64,000 bases of DNA from CAVVUF01 sp963751425. GTDB lineage: Bacteria; Chloroflexota; Anaerolineae; Anaerolineales; UBA4823. Position numbers and translations under genes: made by a program. Location: positions 372,001-436,000 of the forward strand of contig CAVVUF010000001.1 of NCBI GenBank assembly GCA_963751425.1. Reading direction: 5' to 3'. The notes under the pieces were generated by a model. It was not told where the DNA came from. It worked only from the letters and a program-made list of their open reading frames with translations, and ran no database searches. Shown piece by piece: positions 26,901-35,303 of the stretch; positions within the stretch are counted from its first letter, which is position 1; each line of letters starts with the position of its first letter.

Positions 26901-27113
26901 ACCGATACTACTGCCGCAACCTGCCAGTTCAACCCAACGCTCCAGTGCTATCAATGGGACCTGAATACAGGCGTGCTCAACCCCAGGTGGAACGAAATCC
27001 GAGCCATGGCTTATGACGGATCTGGCAATCAATCTCCTGACCCGAAAACCCACAGCTATTTCTTCCTCTACCGCTTCGATTACACCGTGTTTCTGCCCTT
27101 TGTCAAGAAATGA
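23925..27113 (+). CDS. Large secreted protein with seven DUF11 repeats
   Basis: A 1062-residue exported protein: signal peptide at residues 1-26, then seven tandem DUF11 (CARDB-like, beta-sandwich) units of about 115-120 residues between residues 60 and 930. Each opens with ADLS-T..-DPV..G..LTYT--V-N-GP and contains DTLP-GVTY. An immunoglobulin-like domain follows (PTATWELPVHLGG ... MAYDGSGNQSPD). The last residues are VFLPFVKK, nearly the same as the tail of the protein ending at 58819. DUF11 arrays form extended stalks on the cell surface. No catalytic site is visible. The frame is intact for 3.2 kb, in contrast to many neighbours. Confidence 0.88.
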   Translation: MRINRSVIVTGIILFALLIVFRSAEASPSRIIHSEDRAGFYFASAEPSGILPAAPEAPDADADLSISILDVPDPVPVNGSLTYTVTVINNTSAVTATNVVMTDTLPVSVSYVSATPLQGGSCTGTVSVVCALGNIQGSGKSIVVIKVTPITTGSIINNALVKASENDPSTANNSTSAGTTVSPSADLSLTTTDAPDPVSTGSNLVYTLNVANLGTANATTVVLTDTLPTGVTYQSGTGTGWTCGAIAGGRVRCTRSRINGGTTAPTLLITVQVPSGLTAGTLTNSAVVRSSVADPQLANNTDTETTTITTSANLGVTLTDGPDPVSPGANLTYTVTVSNAGPSDAVNVVFTDTLPTGVTYQSFTGTGWSCSLAGVLLRCNSAANMLPSTNSRVVILTQVNAATAPGTLANSVIVRSSTPDPVSANNTAAASTVVRLMADLKISKLDSIDPVAPGTNMAYTIIITNTGPATASGVKITDTLPAGVSYLLHIPSNEWTCTLLGSELRCSRAAAVPANTVLQLGVGVTVDLSATGVLNNVVRVGAATYDPVAANNSAAQTTTVIPRSDLSLTKVESSDPVIAGSNLTYTLTVSNAGPSNAASLVVTDTLPTNVVYQSSSGSTGWTCTLLTGNRLRCARSSLTYNTSARLIVLTKVNSNAAGSLSNTAVVRSASIDDVPTNNTATITTAIIARADMSVTVTDSPDPVAELQPLTYRVVVKNNGPSDAAGVSLNELIPSEVTFGSAAAVPQGTCSGSGPVTCSLGALAAGKSITVTVTTTAKAVLNVPKTISTTAAVSTTTTDPNTANNTTIPPISTQVLPAADLKLNLVSSLAQVNTGSPLTYTLWITNTGPAIANNVVVTDTLPAELTYKSSTRAPAVTSPKIVWNLGNLAVGQSISFKLVVNVKSPTQSLVNTAIARSSIWDVYPANSTDQASVQAIDNVAPTATWELPVHLGGHTYAGYTTLRLEVLATDNVAVSYVKFYRWDALNNIFVDIGTDTTAATCQFNPTLQCYQWDLNTGVLNPRWNEIRAMAYDGSGNQSPDPKTHSYFFLYRFDYTVFLPFVKK

Positions 27114-27157
27114 AACGGTTATATTAACCTCAAAAAATAACGACGAGTGATCGATCG

Positions 27158-28304
27158 ATGAGCACCGGTAGAGAAAAAATCGAGGCGGCTATATCAACCC
27201 AAGGCACGGCTGAAATCCCCGCCGTCATCTGCTACGAGGGCATCTACACCCGCGACCATTGGGAACAGCTCTTTGACTTCCCCTGGTGGTACAGCGTTTC
27301 GCCAGACCTGGATCAGCAGCTCGCCTGGCGGAGCCAATTGATCGAAAAGACCGGGCAGGATTGGTTTTACCTCCCCGCCTGCGACCCGGACGAAATCCGC
27401 CAGGACCTGGCCATTGAAGAACAGGCTGGAAAAGTCTACCTTGTCAATCGCATCACCGGAGAAGCCAGCCTTCTTGCCAAGCCGGTCACCGGTGGATGGC
27501 GGGAAGCTGAATCCCTCAACCCGGTGCATCCCCAGGACCTCCCCCTGACTTTTACGGCGGTGCAGAAGCGCATCCCCCCTCCCGAGACCTTCGATCCCAT
27601 CCTCTTCAAACAATCAGGACAGGACCGGCTGGCAAAGCTGCTCCTGGAGCATTATGGGCATGATTATTACCCCATCGGGCATGCCACGGGTCCGCAGTGG
27701 GGCTGCTACAATATTTGGGGGTTTGAAGACTGGATGATGCTGGTCGCCACCGACCCAGAGCTGGTGCGCTTTACCAGCCAGTGCCAGCTGGCCTGGAGCC
27801 TGGTTGAAATCCAGGAGGCGGCGGCATTAGGCGCAAGGGGGATTTGGATTGAAGACTGCATGGTGGATATGATCAGCCGGCGTGCATTTGAAGCCATCAA
27901 CCTGCCGCTCATCCAGGTGATGGTGGAGGAAATCCGCCGCCTGGGGATGCAGAGCATCTATTATTACTGCGGCGACCCCAAAGGCAAGCTGGATCTGCTG
28001 CTGGAGACTGAGCGCGGATGCCCTCGCGCTGGAGGAGAGCAAAAAAGGCTTTACGATCGATATCCAGGAGGTAGCCGGATATGTGGATGGGCGCTGTGCC
28101 CTGCTGGGAAACCTGGATGCCATCCACCTGCTGCCCGATGCCAGCGAGGAGGAGCTGCGCCAGGAGATCAACCGGCAGGTCCAGGCCGGTTGGCGCAACC
28201 GGGGGCGCTTCATCCTGTCGCTTGGCAGCCCGGTGACACCTGGCACCACCCCAGCGCGAGTGCGCCAATATGCAGACTTAGCGCATACCTTGGGGCAAAA
28301 GTAA
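27158..28304 (+). pseudogene. Uroporphyrinogen decarboxylase-like (MtaA/CmuA family) protein, one frameshift
   Basis: Two frames (27158 to about 28015, then to TAA 28302-28304) join to about 381 residues of the URO-D superfamily. The tail after the break reads DALALEESKKGFTIDIQEV and GNLDAIHLLPDAS, then GRFILSLGSPVTPGT, the expected end of the barrel. Members outside heme synthesis serve corrinoid-dependent methyl transfer or demethylation; that is the more likely role here because no heme genes are near. The break equals one extra base. A second, more damaged relative lies at 35.3-36.6 kb. Confidence 0.75.
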
Positions 28305-28318
28305 CCTGTTTCCAAACT

Positions 28319-28341
28319 TGTCATTCCGGGCGCAGTGAGGA
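28319..28341 (+). repeat. Dispersed GTCATTCCGGGC repeat copy
   Basis: TGTCATTCCGGGCGCAGTGA, followed by GG, is a member of the GTCATNCNGAGC...GGATC repeat family seen also near 12373, 42715, 54672 and 62784. It lies directly after the URO-D-like gene. Confidence 0.5.
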
Positions 28342-28400
28342 TTATCTGCGACCAAAAACCAGCGGCTTCATGCCTCGGAATGGCGGCAGTCGATGATACC

Positions 28401-28410
28401 ATGCTATACT
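28401..28410 (+). promoter_or_regulatory. Extended -10 before the DinB-like gene
   Basis: ATGCTATACT holds TGcTATACT, an extended -10 with hexamer 28405-28410. Predicted transcription start is near 28417, with the start codon at 28453. It shares the ATGCTA context of the other extended -10 elements. Confidence 0.45.
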
Positions 28411-28452
28411 CTTCCAGTATTTCGATGATTACATCTGTATAGGAGTTTGCTT

Positions 28453-28959
28453 ATGACCTTGCAAGCACACATACTATCTGCTCTACGCGAGCAGTTGGAG
28501 CAGTGGGAAACCCTGCTCGCCAGCTTGAGCACAGGGCAGCGCCAGGCCCCTTTGCAGCCCTCCCCGTGGACCGTGAAAGATACGTTGGTCCACCTGTGGG
28601 CCTGGCAGCAGCGCTCCATCGCCCGCCTGGAAGCCGCCCATTTTGGACATGAGCCGGAGTTCCCCCTATGGCTTTCGGGGGTGAACCCAAATGGGGAAGG
28701 CAGCCCAGACCAGATCAATGCCTGGATCTACGAGACCTACCGCGACTTGCCATGGATGCAGGTCTATACGAAATGGAGAGATGGCTACCTGCGCTTCCTG
28801 GAATTAGGAGGCAGGATCAGCGAGCGTGACCTGCTCGATTCCAGCCTCTATCTCTGGATGGAAGACTACCCGCTGGCGAACGTGCTCCTGGCCTCCTACG
28901 ACCACCACCAGGAGCACCTGGAGAAACTGCAAGCCTGGCTGAAGGAGGATGTGAAATAA
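28453..28959 (+). CDS. DinB/ClbS-family four-helix protein
   Basis: A 168-residue helical protein related to ClbS/DfsB (DUF1706) and DinB. The motif SPWTVKDTLVHLWAWQQRSI near residues 38-57 is diagnostic; LASYDHHQEHLEKL near the C-terminus supplies the further His residues of the DinB metal site. ClbS proteins hydrolyse colibactin-type warheads and DinB relatives act in thiol-dependent detoxification; no specific substrate can be named here. ATG 28453 has ATAGGAG seven bases before it, so an earlier TTG at 28447 is not used. Confidence 0.78.
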   Translation: MTLQAHILSALREQLEQWETLLASLSTGQRQAPLQPSPWTVKDTLVHLWAWQQRSIARLEAAHFGHEPEFPLWLSGVNPNGEGSPDQINAWIYETYRDLPWMQVYTKWRDGYLRFLELGGRISERDLLDSSLYLWMEDYPLANVLLASYDHHQEHLEKLQAWLKEDVK

Positions 28960-28982
28960 ACGCTCGCAAAGGTTAAGTCCAG

Positions 28983-29612
28983 GTGTTCGCCCTCATTCTC
29001 GCCTCTTTCGTCTTAGGGATATCCTACTGTGCCCCTCCCGGGGTAGTGACCGCCGAAGCCATCCGGCGCGGCCTGGCACGCGGCTATTGGGCCGCGCTGT
29101 GGGTCGAGCTCGGCTCGCTCATCGGGGATGCGGTTTGGGCTGCGGCGGCCCTGCTGGGGTTCGCCCTGCTTCTGCAGCAGCCCCTGCTGCGGGTTGGGCT
29201 GGGCAGCCTGGGCGTGGGGCTGCTCTTCTACCTGGCGCTGCTCGCCTTCCGGGATGCCCGGCGGGGAGAGATCCCGCAGGCAAAAGCGCTCCGGACAGAG
29301 CAGGATTTCTCAACGGGGGTTTTCTTATCGCTGACCAATCCCTTCGCCATCGCCTTTTGGCTGGGCGTGGGCGGGACGACGGTGACAACCTTCTTCGCAG
29401 AGCCGCAGGTGGTTCACTACCTGGTCTACCTAGCTTCCTTCCTGCTGGGAGGCTTGCTGTGGGCTGTTTTCTTGTCAGGCCTTATCGCCTGGGGACAGCA
29501 CTTCATGAATATCCGCTTCTTTCGCATCGTCAATCTCTTATGTGGGATCAGTTTTGTGTATTTTGGGCTGCGCTTGCTGCAGAAAATGTTCGCCGGAATA
29601 TGGTTGAATTAG
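28983..29612 (+). CDS. LysE/RhtB-family amino-acid exporter-like protein
   Basis: A 209-residue membrane protein with about five to six helices. The LysE signature is present near the N-terminus (CAPPGVVTAEAIRRGLARGYWAA, of which PPG and RRG..G are the key residues), and SLTNPFAIAFWLGVGG matches the second half motif. Family members export amino acids or related compounds. The GTG start at 28983 is 23 bases past the DinB-like stop. The next gene starts seven bases after its stop, so this is the first member of a tight five-gene operon. Confidence 0.82.
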   Translation: MFALILASFVLGISYCAPPGVVTAEAIRRGLARGYWAALWVELGSLIGDAVWAAAALLGFALLLQQPLLRVGLGSLGVGLLFYLALLAFRDARRGEIPQAKALRTEQDFSTGVFLSLTNPFAIAFWLGVGGTTVTTFFAEPQVVHYLVYLASFLLGGLLWAVFLSGLIAWGQHFMNIRFFRIVNLLCGISFVYFGLRLLQKMFAGIWLN

Positions 29613-29619
29613 GATAAAT

Positions 29620-30498
29620 ATGAATCTCTCCCAAAACAGTAAAGATATTTTTCACAGCCAGACAAACCACCTGCTGGGGTATCCCCCCGAGGCACGCCTC
29701 TTGATCATCAACGCCGACGACCTGGGGATGTGCCAGACAGTCAACACAGCCATCTTCGACACGCTGCTGAAGGGGTTGGCCCGCTCGACCAGCCTGATGG
29801 TGCCCTGCCCCTGGGCTGCGCACGCCATGCAGTTCCTGCACCTCCATCCCGAGCTCTCTTTCGGCGTCCACCTCACCGTCATCGGTGACTCGGTAACTAA
29901 TCGTTGGCGACCGGTCTCCTCGGTGCATAAAATCTCCTCCCTGGTCGACCCAGAAGGCTATTTCTACACCTGGGACTCCATGGCAGAGCTTCTGGCGCAA
30001 GCCACGCCAGAACACCTGAAGGCCGAATTCCAGGCGCAGATCGAGGCCGTGCTCTCCGCCGGTCTCCAGCCGGCGCACCTGGACTGGCATTCCCTGCGTT
30101 TCGGCGCTAGAACCGATATCCCTGACCTGATGACTGATCTGGCAAAAGAGTACGGCCTGGCGCTGCGCGTGCGTGGGCGAGATTGGACTGACCGGGTGCA
30201 CAGCCAGGGACTGCCCGCCAACGATTACGATTTTCTCGACAGCTCCGGCTTCTCCCCAGCGGAGAAGGCAAGGGTCTTTTTGGAGCTGCTCCACACACTG
30301 CCGTCCGGCTTGAACGAGTGGGCGGTGCATCCCGGTTTCGACGGGGCGGAGATACGGGCTATCGAGCCCGAGGGCAGCCTGGGGCGCCAGGCAGATTATG
30401 ACTTTCTGATGTCACAAGCGGCCAAAGATGTCGTAGAATCAGAAGGGATCCTATTAATCGATTATCGCCTCATACAAGCCGTCTGGAAAGGCCAGTGA
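29620..30498 (+). CDS. ChbG/YdjC-family carbohydrate deacetylase
   Basis: A 292-residue enzyme of the YdjC/ChbG family (deacetylation of chitooligosaccharides in E. coli). Metal-site motifs are intact: INADDLGMC near residues 29-38 (two Asp), FGVHLTV near 85 (His), LDWHS near 150 (His) and AVHPGFD near 235 (catalytic His region). The substrate in this organism is not known but is likely an N-acetylated sugar. The stop overlaps the GTG start of the MutS-like gene (GTGA at 30495-30498), which indicates coupling. Confidence 0.85.
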   Translation: MNLSQNSKDIFHSQTNHLLGYPPEARLLIINADDLGMCQTVNTAIFDTLLKGLARSTSLMVPCPWAAHAMQFLHLHPELSFGVHLTVIGDSVTNRWRPVSSVHKISSLVDPEGYFYTWDSMAELLAQATPEHLKAEFQAQIEAVLSAGLQPAHLDWHSLRFGARTDIPDLMTDLAKEYGLALRVRGRDWTDRVHSQGLPANDYDFLDSSGFSPAEKARVFLELLHTLPSGLNEWAVHPGFDGAEIRAIEPEGSLGRQADYDFLMSQAAKDVVESEGILLIDYRLIQAVWKGQ

Positions 30499-32444
30499 AC
30501 AACCCATCGCTCCCATCCCGAGAACAAACCCTGGCTCGCGGTATGCGCCGGTTCGAAAAGCGCATCGCCCACTGTGAAACCCTCAACCGCGGTTACTTCT
30601 GGGCGCGCCTCAGCGTATTTTTCGCAGGGATCCTGCTCACTTGGGGCGCAGCACTGTTCTTGGGTTCTGGGGCAGGCGGAGTCGTTTTTGTGGCTGCGTT
30701 TTTATTGTTCACCGTCGTGGTGATCTTGCACAGGCGCTTGGAGCGCTGGAATGAGAAGTTCCACATCCTGCGCGATCTGTACGCCGAGCAGTTGGCACGC
30801 CTGACCCTCGATTGGAGCCACATCCCCGCCCCGGCTGCCGCCTCCGCTCCTTCATCTCCTTTGGAGCTTGACCTCGACCTGACCGGGCCACGCTCGCTGC
30901 ACCACTTGATCGACAGGGCTGTTTCACGCCAGGGCAGCGCCCGCCTGGCCAGGTGGCTGTCTGCCGGCCTGCCAGATTGCGAAATAATTGCCTCCCGCCA
31001 GGAGGTGGTGCGTGATCTGAAAGGCTTGCCGCGTTTCTGCAGCCGCCTGCTGCTTACCTTCCGCCAGCTCACTGCGCAGCCATTCGATGCCGCCAACCTG
31101 CTCGATTGGTTAAGCATCCCAGTCCCTGAAACTGCCCTCCGCCGGGTGCTGCCCTGGGGTACCCTGCTGGCTGTCGTTAATATCACATTGTTTATCCTGA
31201 ATGTTGTCGGATTGCTGCCTCCCATTTGGCTGATTTCTGCGCTGGCATATGGGGCCCTGTACTTTGCCAACCAGGGCATGATCAGCGAATTTATGATGGG
31301 GGTGGTGCGGCTGGATGGCGAGCTGGACAAATTTCAACCGCTGCTGTACTTCAGCGAGCGCTACCCTTATGGCAAAGCCACGCACCTGGCAGAAATGTGC
31401 GCCCCGTTTACCCATGCAGCAAACCGCCCAAGCCGCTTGCTGCGCCAGGTCAAATGGGCTGCCGCGGCCGTCGGTCTGCGCATGAACCCGGTGGTGGGGC
31501 TGCTGCTCAATCTCCTGATGCCGTGGGATTTTTGGGCTGCCTGGCTGGCTGCCCGCCAAAAGAAGCGCATGGTGGACCGGCTGCCTGCCTGGCTGGATGC
31601 GTTCCACGAGTTAGAGGCGCTGATCTCCTTAGGAATGTTTGCGGCACAAAACCCAGGTTTTGCCTTCCCGCAGATTGCGCCAATGGGCATGCCATCCAAT
31701 CGTGGGGGAAGTTCGCCAAAATCGCTGGAGACCTCCTCGAATTTCCTTCTCAAAGAGGCTTCACCAACCGCCCTCTTCATGGCGCGGCAACTGGGCCACC
31801 CGCTGCTGCCCCCCAACGGCAGGGTGTGCAACGACTTCACCAACCAATCCCTCGGCATCTTGAACCTGATCACCGGCTCAAACATGGCCGGGAAAAGCAC
31901 CTTTATCCGTACCGTCGGGGTGAACTTGTGCCTGGCGTATGCCGGTGGCCCCGTGTGCGCTTCATTCCTACAAGCGGCACCCTTCCGCCTGTATACCTGC
32001 ATCCGCCTCAGCGATTCGCTAGGGGATGGCTTTTCGTATTTCTACGCCGAGGTCAAACGTTTGAAAGGGCTTCTGGACGCCATCCCCATCCCCCACCTCC
32101 AAGACCAGGCAGCTGAGTCCGCGCCGGGTAACTCAACCGAACTGCCGCTGCTCTACCTGATTGATGAGATTTTTCGTGGCACGAACAATCGTGAGCGTTT
32201 CTTGGGCAGCCGCGCCTTTATTAAGAAACTGCTTGGAGCCCCAGCCCTGGGTTTCATTGCCACCCACGATCTAGAGCTGGCAAAGCTGGCTGAAACGCAC
32301 CCAACTGTGCGTAATTTCCACTTCAGCGACGAGGTTAGCGGTGGAAAACTGGCCTTTGATTACAAAATCCGCCCGGGGGTCAGCACCACCACCAACGCCT
32401 TGAAAATTATGGCCATGGAAGGGCTGCCGGTGGAAGACGAGTGA
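30495..32444 (+). CDS. MutS-family ATPase with transmembrane segments
   Basis: A 649-residue protein. The C-terminal 200 residues are a MutS domain V: Walker A ITGSNMAGKST near residue 463, Walker B LYLIDEIFRGTNNRER near 552, and the ATHDLELAKL switch near 598. The N-terminal half has two hydrophobic hairpins (about residues 40-78 and 213-255) followed by a helical clamp-like part. The mismatch-recognition domain is absent, so a role in ordinary mismatch repair is unlikely. Similar membrane-bound MutS-like proteins are known but not understood. It is coupled on both sides by overlapping start/stop codons. Confidence 0.82.
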   Translation: MNNPSLPSREQTLARGMRRFEKRIAHCETLNRGYFWARLSVFFAGILLTWGAALFLGSGAGGVVFVAAFLLFTVVVILHRRLERWNEKFHILRDLYAEQLARLTLDWSHIPAPAAASAPSSPLELDLDLTGPRSLHHLIDRAVSRQGSARLARWLSAGLPDCEIIASRQEVVRDLKGLPRFCSRLLLTFRQLTAQPFDAANLLDWLSIPVPETALRRVLPWGTLLAVVNITLFILNVVGLLPPIWLISALAYGALYFANQGMISEFMMGVVRLDGELDKFQPLLYFSERYPYGKATHLAEMCAPFTHAANRPSRLLRQVKWAAAAVGLRMNPVVGLLLNLLMPWDFWAAWLAARQKKRMVDRLPAWLDAFHELEALISLGMFAAQNPGFAFPQIAPMGMPSNRGGSSPKSLETSSNFLLKEASPTALFMARQLGHPLLPPNGRVCNDFTNQSLGILNLITGSNMAGKSTFIRTVGVNLCLAYAGGPVCASFLQAAPFRLYTCIRLSDSLGDGFSYFYAEVKRLKGLLDAIPIPHLQDQAAESAPGNSTELPLLYLIDEIFRGTNNRERFLGSRAFIKKLLGAPALGFIATHDLELAKLAETHPTVRNFHFSDEVSGGKLAFDYKIRPGVSTTTNALKIMAMEGLPVEDE

Positions 32445-32473
32445 GTAGTGTATTCGATGATAAGGAGTTTCCC

Positions 32474-33259
32474 ATGTCCCTCGACCAAGAACGTTTGAAG
32501 ACCATTCTCAATCAAAAGCTTGCCTACTACAACCGCCCCGACATCCGCAAGGATGCGCGCCTGAATTTTTTCTCGGGTGAGATCCTCGCCAGAGAGCTGA
32601 ATGCGAGCATGCACGTGCTCGATATCGGCTGCGGCAGCGGCAGCACCTTGCTGGAGCTCAGCGAGCGTTTTGCGGCTGGGGTGGGGATTGACAACGATCC
32701 GGAGCATATCCGCCTGGCGCAAGAGGAAAAACGTGCCATGGGCGTGGAGAATGTGGATTTCTTCCTGATGGAATTCCCGTCCGAGACCGCTCCGCTCGGG
32801 CTCGAGTCCTTCGACGTGGTTTTTTCGAACCTGGGCCCGGTCGGTGATTCTCCCGCCAACATCCAGGCGGCTCTGAAGCTGCTCAAGCCCGATGGGCTGC
32901 TGCTCTGTATGGAGATCGGCGAGCTGCACCAACCCGAAGCGAGGGAGCTTTTTGGCATGCCAGCCCACGGCAACCAGGTGATCCATGTCGGTGAGCGGCT
33001 GCGCATGTGGATGGTCGAATGCGGGGTGGACGTACGTCTATGCGCTGATCTGGTGGCGAAGTGGTGCTACAAGGATATTTACGATTGGTTCTACTACCAG
33101 TGCTCGATCTGGACCTGGTGTGGGGTCCCCCTGCCCGCCCCGGATGACCCGCGTATCGAGCTCTTTGCGCAGCGCAACACCAACGCGAATGGGGAGATCG
33201 AGACCACGCACCATGTCGCCCTGGTGGGAGGGGTGAAGTGCCCTGGCAGCCAATCATGA
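32474..33259 (+). CDS. Class I SAM-dependent methyltransferase
   Basis: A 261-residue methyltransferase. Motif I is VLDIGCGSGSTLLEL near residues 47-61; the acidic residue for ribose binding is in VGIDND, and the post-I VVFSNLGPVGD takes the place of the usual D/N-P-P-like loop. The C-terminal part has a Trp/Tyr-rich segment (WFYYQCSIWTWCGVPLP) typical of small-molecule methyltransferases. Target unknown. ATG 32474 is preferred because AAGGAG lies seven bases before it; a GTG at 32441 overlaps the previous stop. The final TGA overlaps the next ATG (ATGA at 33256). Confidence 0.82.
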   Translation: MSLDQERLKTILNQKLAYYNRPDIRKDARLNFFSGEILARELNASMHVLDIGCGSGSTLLELSERFAAGVGIDNDPEHIRLAQEEKRAMGVENVDFFLMEFPSETAPLGLESFDVVFSNLGPVGDSPANIQAALKLLKPDGLLLCMEIGELHQPEARELFGMPAHGNQVIHVGERLRMWMVECGVDVRLCADLVAKWCYKDIYDWFYYQCSIWTWCGVPLPAPDDPRIELFAQRNTNANGEIETTHHVALVGGVKCPGSQS

Positions 33260-34024
33260 AGCAAAAAATTGAGTATCAAGACGGAAAAGTTCTTGCTTAC
33301 ACCGATACCGGGGAGCCAAATGGCTACCCGCTCCTCATCCAGCATGGGTTGATCGCCAGCATCGAGGATGTGGATCTTTTTGACCGGCTCATTCTCAATC
33401 ATGCGCGGATCATCTCTGTCGCCCGCCCAGGCTATGGCGATTCGACGCCGTACGAGATGAGCAGCTATGCAGAGTGGGGTGAGATCCTCGCCCCGCTGGT
33501 GCTTGAGCTGGGGCTGGCTCAATTCGATATCCTGGGGATGTCATCCGGAGCGCCGTACGGCTATGCTCTCGGATATCACTTCCCTGAAAAAGTCCGGAAT
33601 ATTTTCATCTTCAGCGGCATCCCAGCCTTGTATGACGAAAGGGTCCTGGCAGACTGGCCTTACCCGCCGCTGCGCAATCAAAGCATGCCTGAGTTGGAAA
33701 ACCTGGCGCAGGAGCTCTTTTTCCAAAATTTGACTGCAGAAGACTTACAGAGAAGCGATATCCGGGATTCGATGAGGAACCACTATTTTGGCGTTGCCCA
33801 GGACTTAAAATTGAGATTCATGGACTGGGGCTTCAGCCTGTCCGACATTAAAGCCAAAGTATTCATGCGCCACAGTAAAGAGGATCTTCCTTACACCACC
33901 GCCATCCGGACGGCGCAGCTGCTGCCCGACTGCGACCTGGAGCTCACGGAAACGAGGTCCCCATTTCTCTAAAGAAGCCCTGGATGATTTCATCGAAAAA
34001 ACGATCGTGCCAAACCTGGCGTAG
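33256..34024 (+). pseudogene. Alpha/beta hydrolase, frameshifted close to the C-terminus
   Basis: The main frame (33256-33972) gives 238 residues with a nucleophile elbow GMSSGAPYG and a RPGYGDS turn. It ends early as TRSPFL. A one-base shift at about 33955 restores GPHFSKEALDDF ... VPNLA to TAG 34022-34024, and that segment contains the histidine expected of the catalytic triad. As written, the enzyme would lack its catalytic His. Either a recent mutation or a base-calling error explains this. Confidence 0.75.
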
Positions 34025-34089
34025 AGTAAAGGTAAAATAAACGCCACTCAACAAAACATAACGCGCCAAGGAAATAATGGAGAATTTCT

Positions 34090-35268
34090 ATGAAAGTACT
34101 TCTACTCGGAGGCACAGGAGTCGCTGGCAAAGGTGCCGCTTCTCTCTTCGTCCGGGAGAATCTGATCACTGAGATCGGGGTTGCCAGCCGGCATATTGAA
34201 GCGGCTCAAAGGACTGCAGCCGCGATCGGCGAGAAGGCGCGGGGTGTCTGCGCCGACATTAAAGACCCACATAAGCTTGCCTCAATCGCAAGTGAGTATG
34301 ACATCATCGTCAACACTGCCGGACCGACATCCGAGGTGCAAATTGCCGCCATCCAGGCAGCGCTCGAAGCAGGGGTCCACTACTGTGATCTCGGAATCAA
34401 CGGGCGTCCTGCCGAAAAAGCCCTCGGGCTGGACGCACAGGCGCGGGCAAAAGGGGTGACCGCCATCATCGGCACCGGCTGGTGCGCGGTTACAGGCTTG
34501 ATGGCCGTGCATGCCTCACAACAACTTGAAAAAGTAGAAGAACTTTTTACATGCATGGTATTCGACTACTCTCCCGGAGGCTTCTTCTCCCCTGATACGT
34601 TCCTTGCCCGAGCACATGAGAAAGGTTACATAGAAACCAGCGGCGTGGATTTGATCGAAGGTGGCCAAGGTCCCGTTTGGACATACCGAAAAGGACACCG
34701 AATTCACATCGAACCCATTGAGCATCCCATCGAAGTGGACCATCCTTCAGGATCCAGGATCACCGCTTACCCGATTGACACGGTGGAATCGGTGACGCTG
34801 CCGCGCTACCTGCCTGGCGTGGACAATCTTTCAACCTTATTCAGTATCATCCCACCGCAGCTCACCGAGCTCTTTATCCAACAATCCCACCGGGTCGCAA
34901 AAGGTGAGCTCGATCCAGCACGGGCGCTGGTAGCATTCTACGAAGCTGCCCTGGAGGATAAGGAGCGTTGGCTCTCATCTCCACCCGATTATCCGACGGG
35001 TTGGTGGATGTGGGCTGCTGTTGCCGGGTATAAGCATGACCGAAAAGCACGCTATATGTGCTGGCCGTCTTTTCTATTGGATTGGACGAATGTGCCCCTT
35101 GTGATCGTGGCGCTAAGTATTTTACGAGGCGAAGTTTCCTTGCATGGCGTCTTTCCGCCCGAGGCCTATTTTGAGCTAAAACCTTTTTTGGAGGAAGCCG
35201 CTAAGTACATGCGTGAAGAAGACCGTGAGAAGCCCCTGCTCAATGTGCGCTTCGACTGGCTGGAATAA
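34090..35268 (+). CDS. Saccharopine dehydrogenase-like NAD(P)-binding protein
   Basis: A 392-residue oxidoreductase of the Sacchrp_dh_NADP family. The N-terminus MKVLLLGGTGVAGKGAASL is the Rossmann GxGxxG loop; VASRHIEAAQRTAAAI is strand 2, and VNTAGPTSEVQIAAIQAALE together with HYCDLG matches the family closely. Such proteins reduce or oxidise amino acids or act on undefined substrates in operons with methyltransferases. GGAG lies seven bases before ATG 34090. It is intact and is probably transcribed separately from the preceding operon. Confidence 0.82.
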   Translation: MKVLLLGGTGVAGKGAASLFVRENLITEIGVASRHIEAAQRTAAAIGEKARGVCADIKDPHKLASIASEYDIIVNTAGPTSEVQIAAIQAALEAGVHYCDLGINGRPAEKALGLDAQARAKGVTAIIGTGWCAVTGLMAVHASQQLEKVEELFTCMVFDYSPGGFFSPDTFLARAHEKGYIETSGVDLIEGGQGPVWTYRKGHRIHIEPIEHPIEVDHPSGSRITAYPIDTVESVTLPRYLPGVDNLSTLFSIIPPQLTELFIQQSHRVAKGELDPARALVAFYEAALEDKERWLSSPPDYPTGWWMWAAVAGYKHDRKARYMCWPSFLLDWTNVPLVIVALSILRGEVSLHGVFPPEAYFELKPFLEEAAKYMREEDREKPLLNVRFDWLE

Positions 35269-35303
35269 TAATTCGGTTTGATGAGCGCCGATTAGCGGAT
35301 TCT

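Noticed and set aside
30593..31330. Minus-strand frame opposite the MutS-like gene
   Set aside because: Antisense of a gene with Walker motifs; Arg/Ser-rich composition and no start signal.
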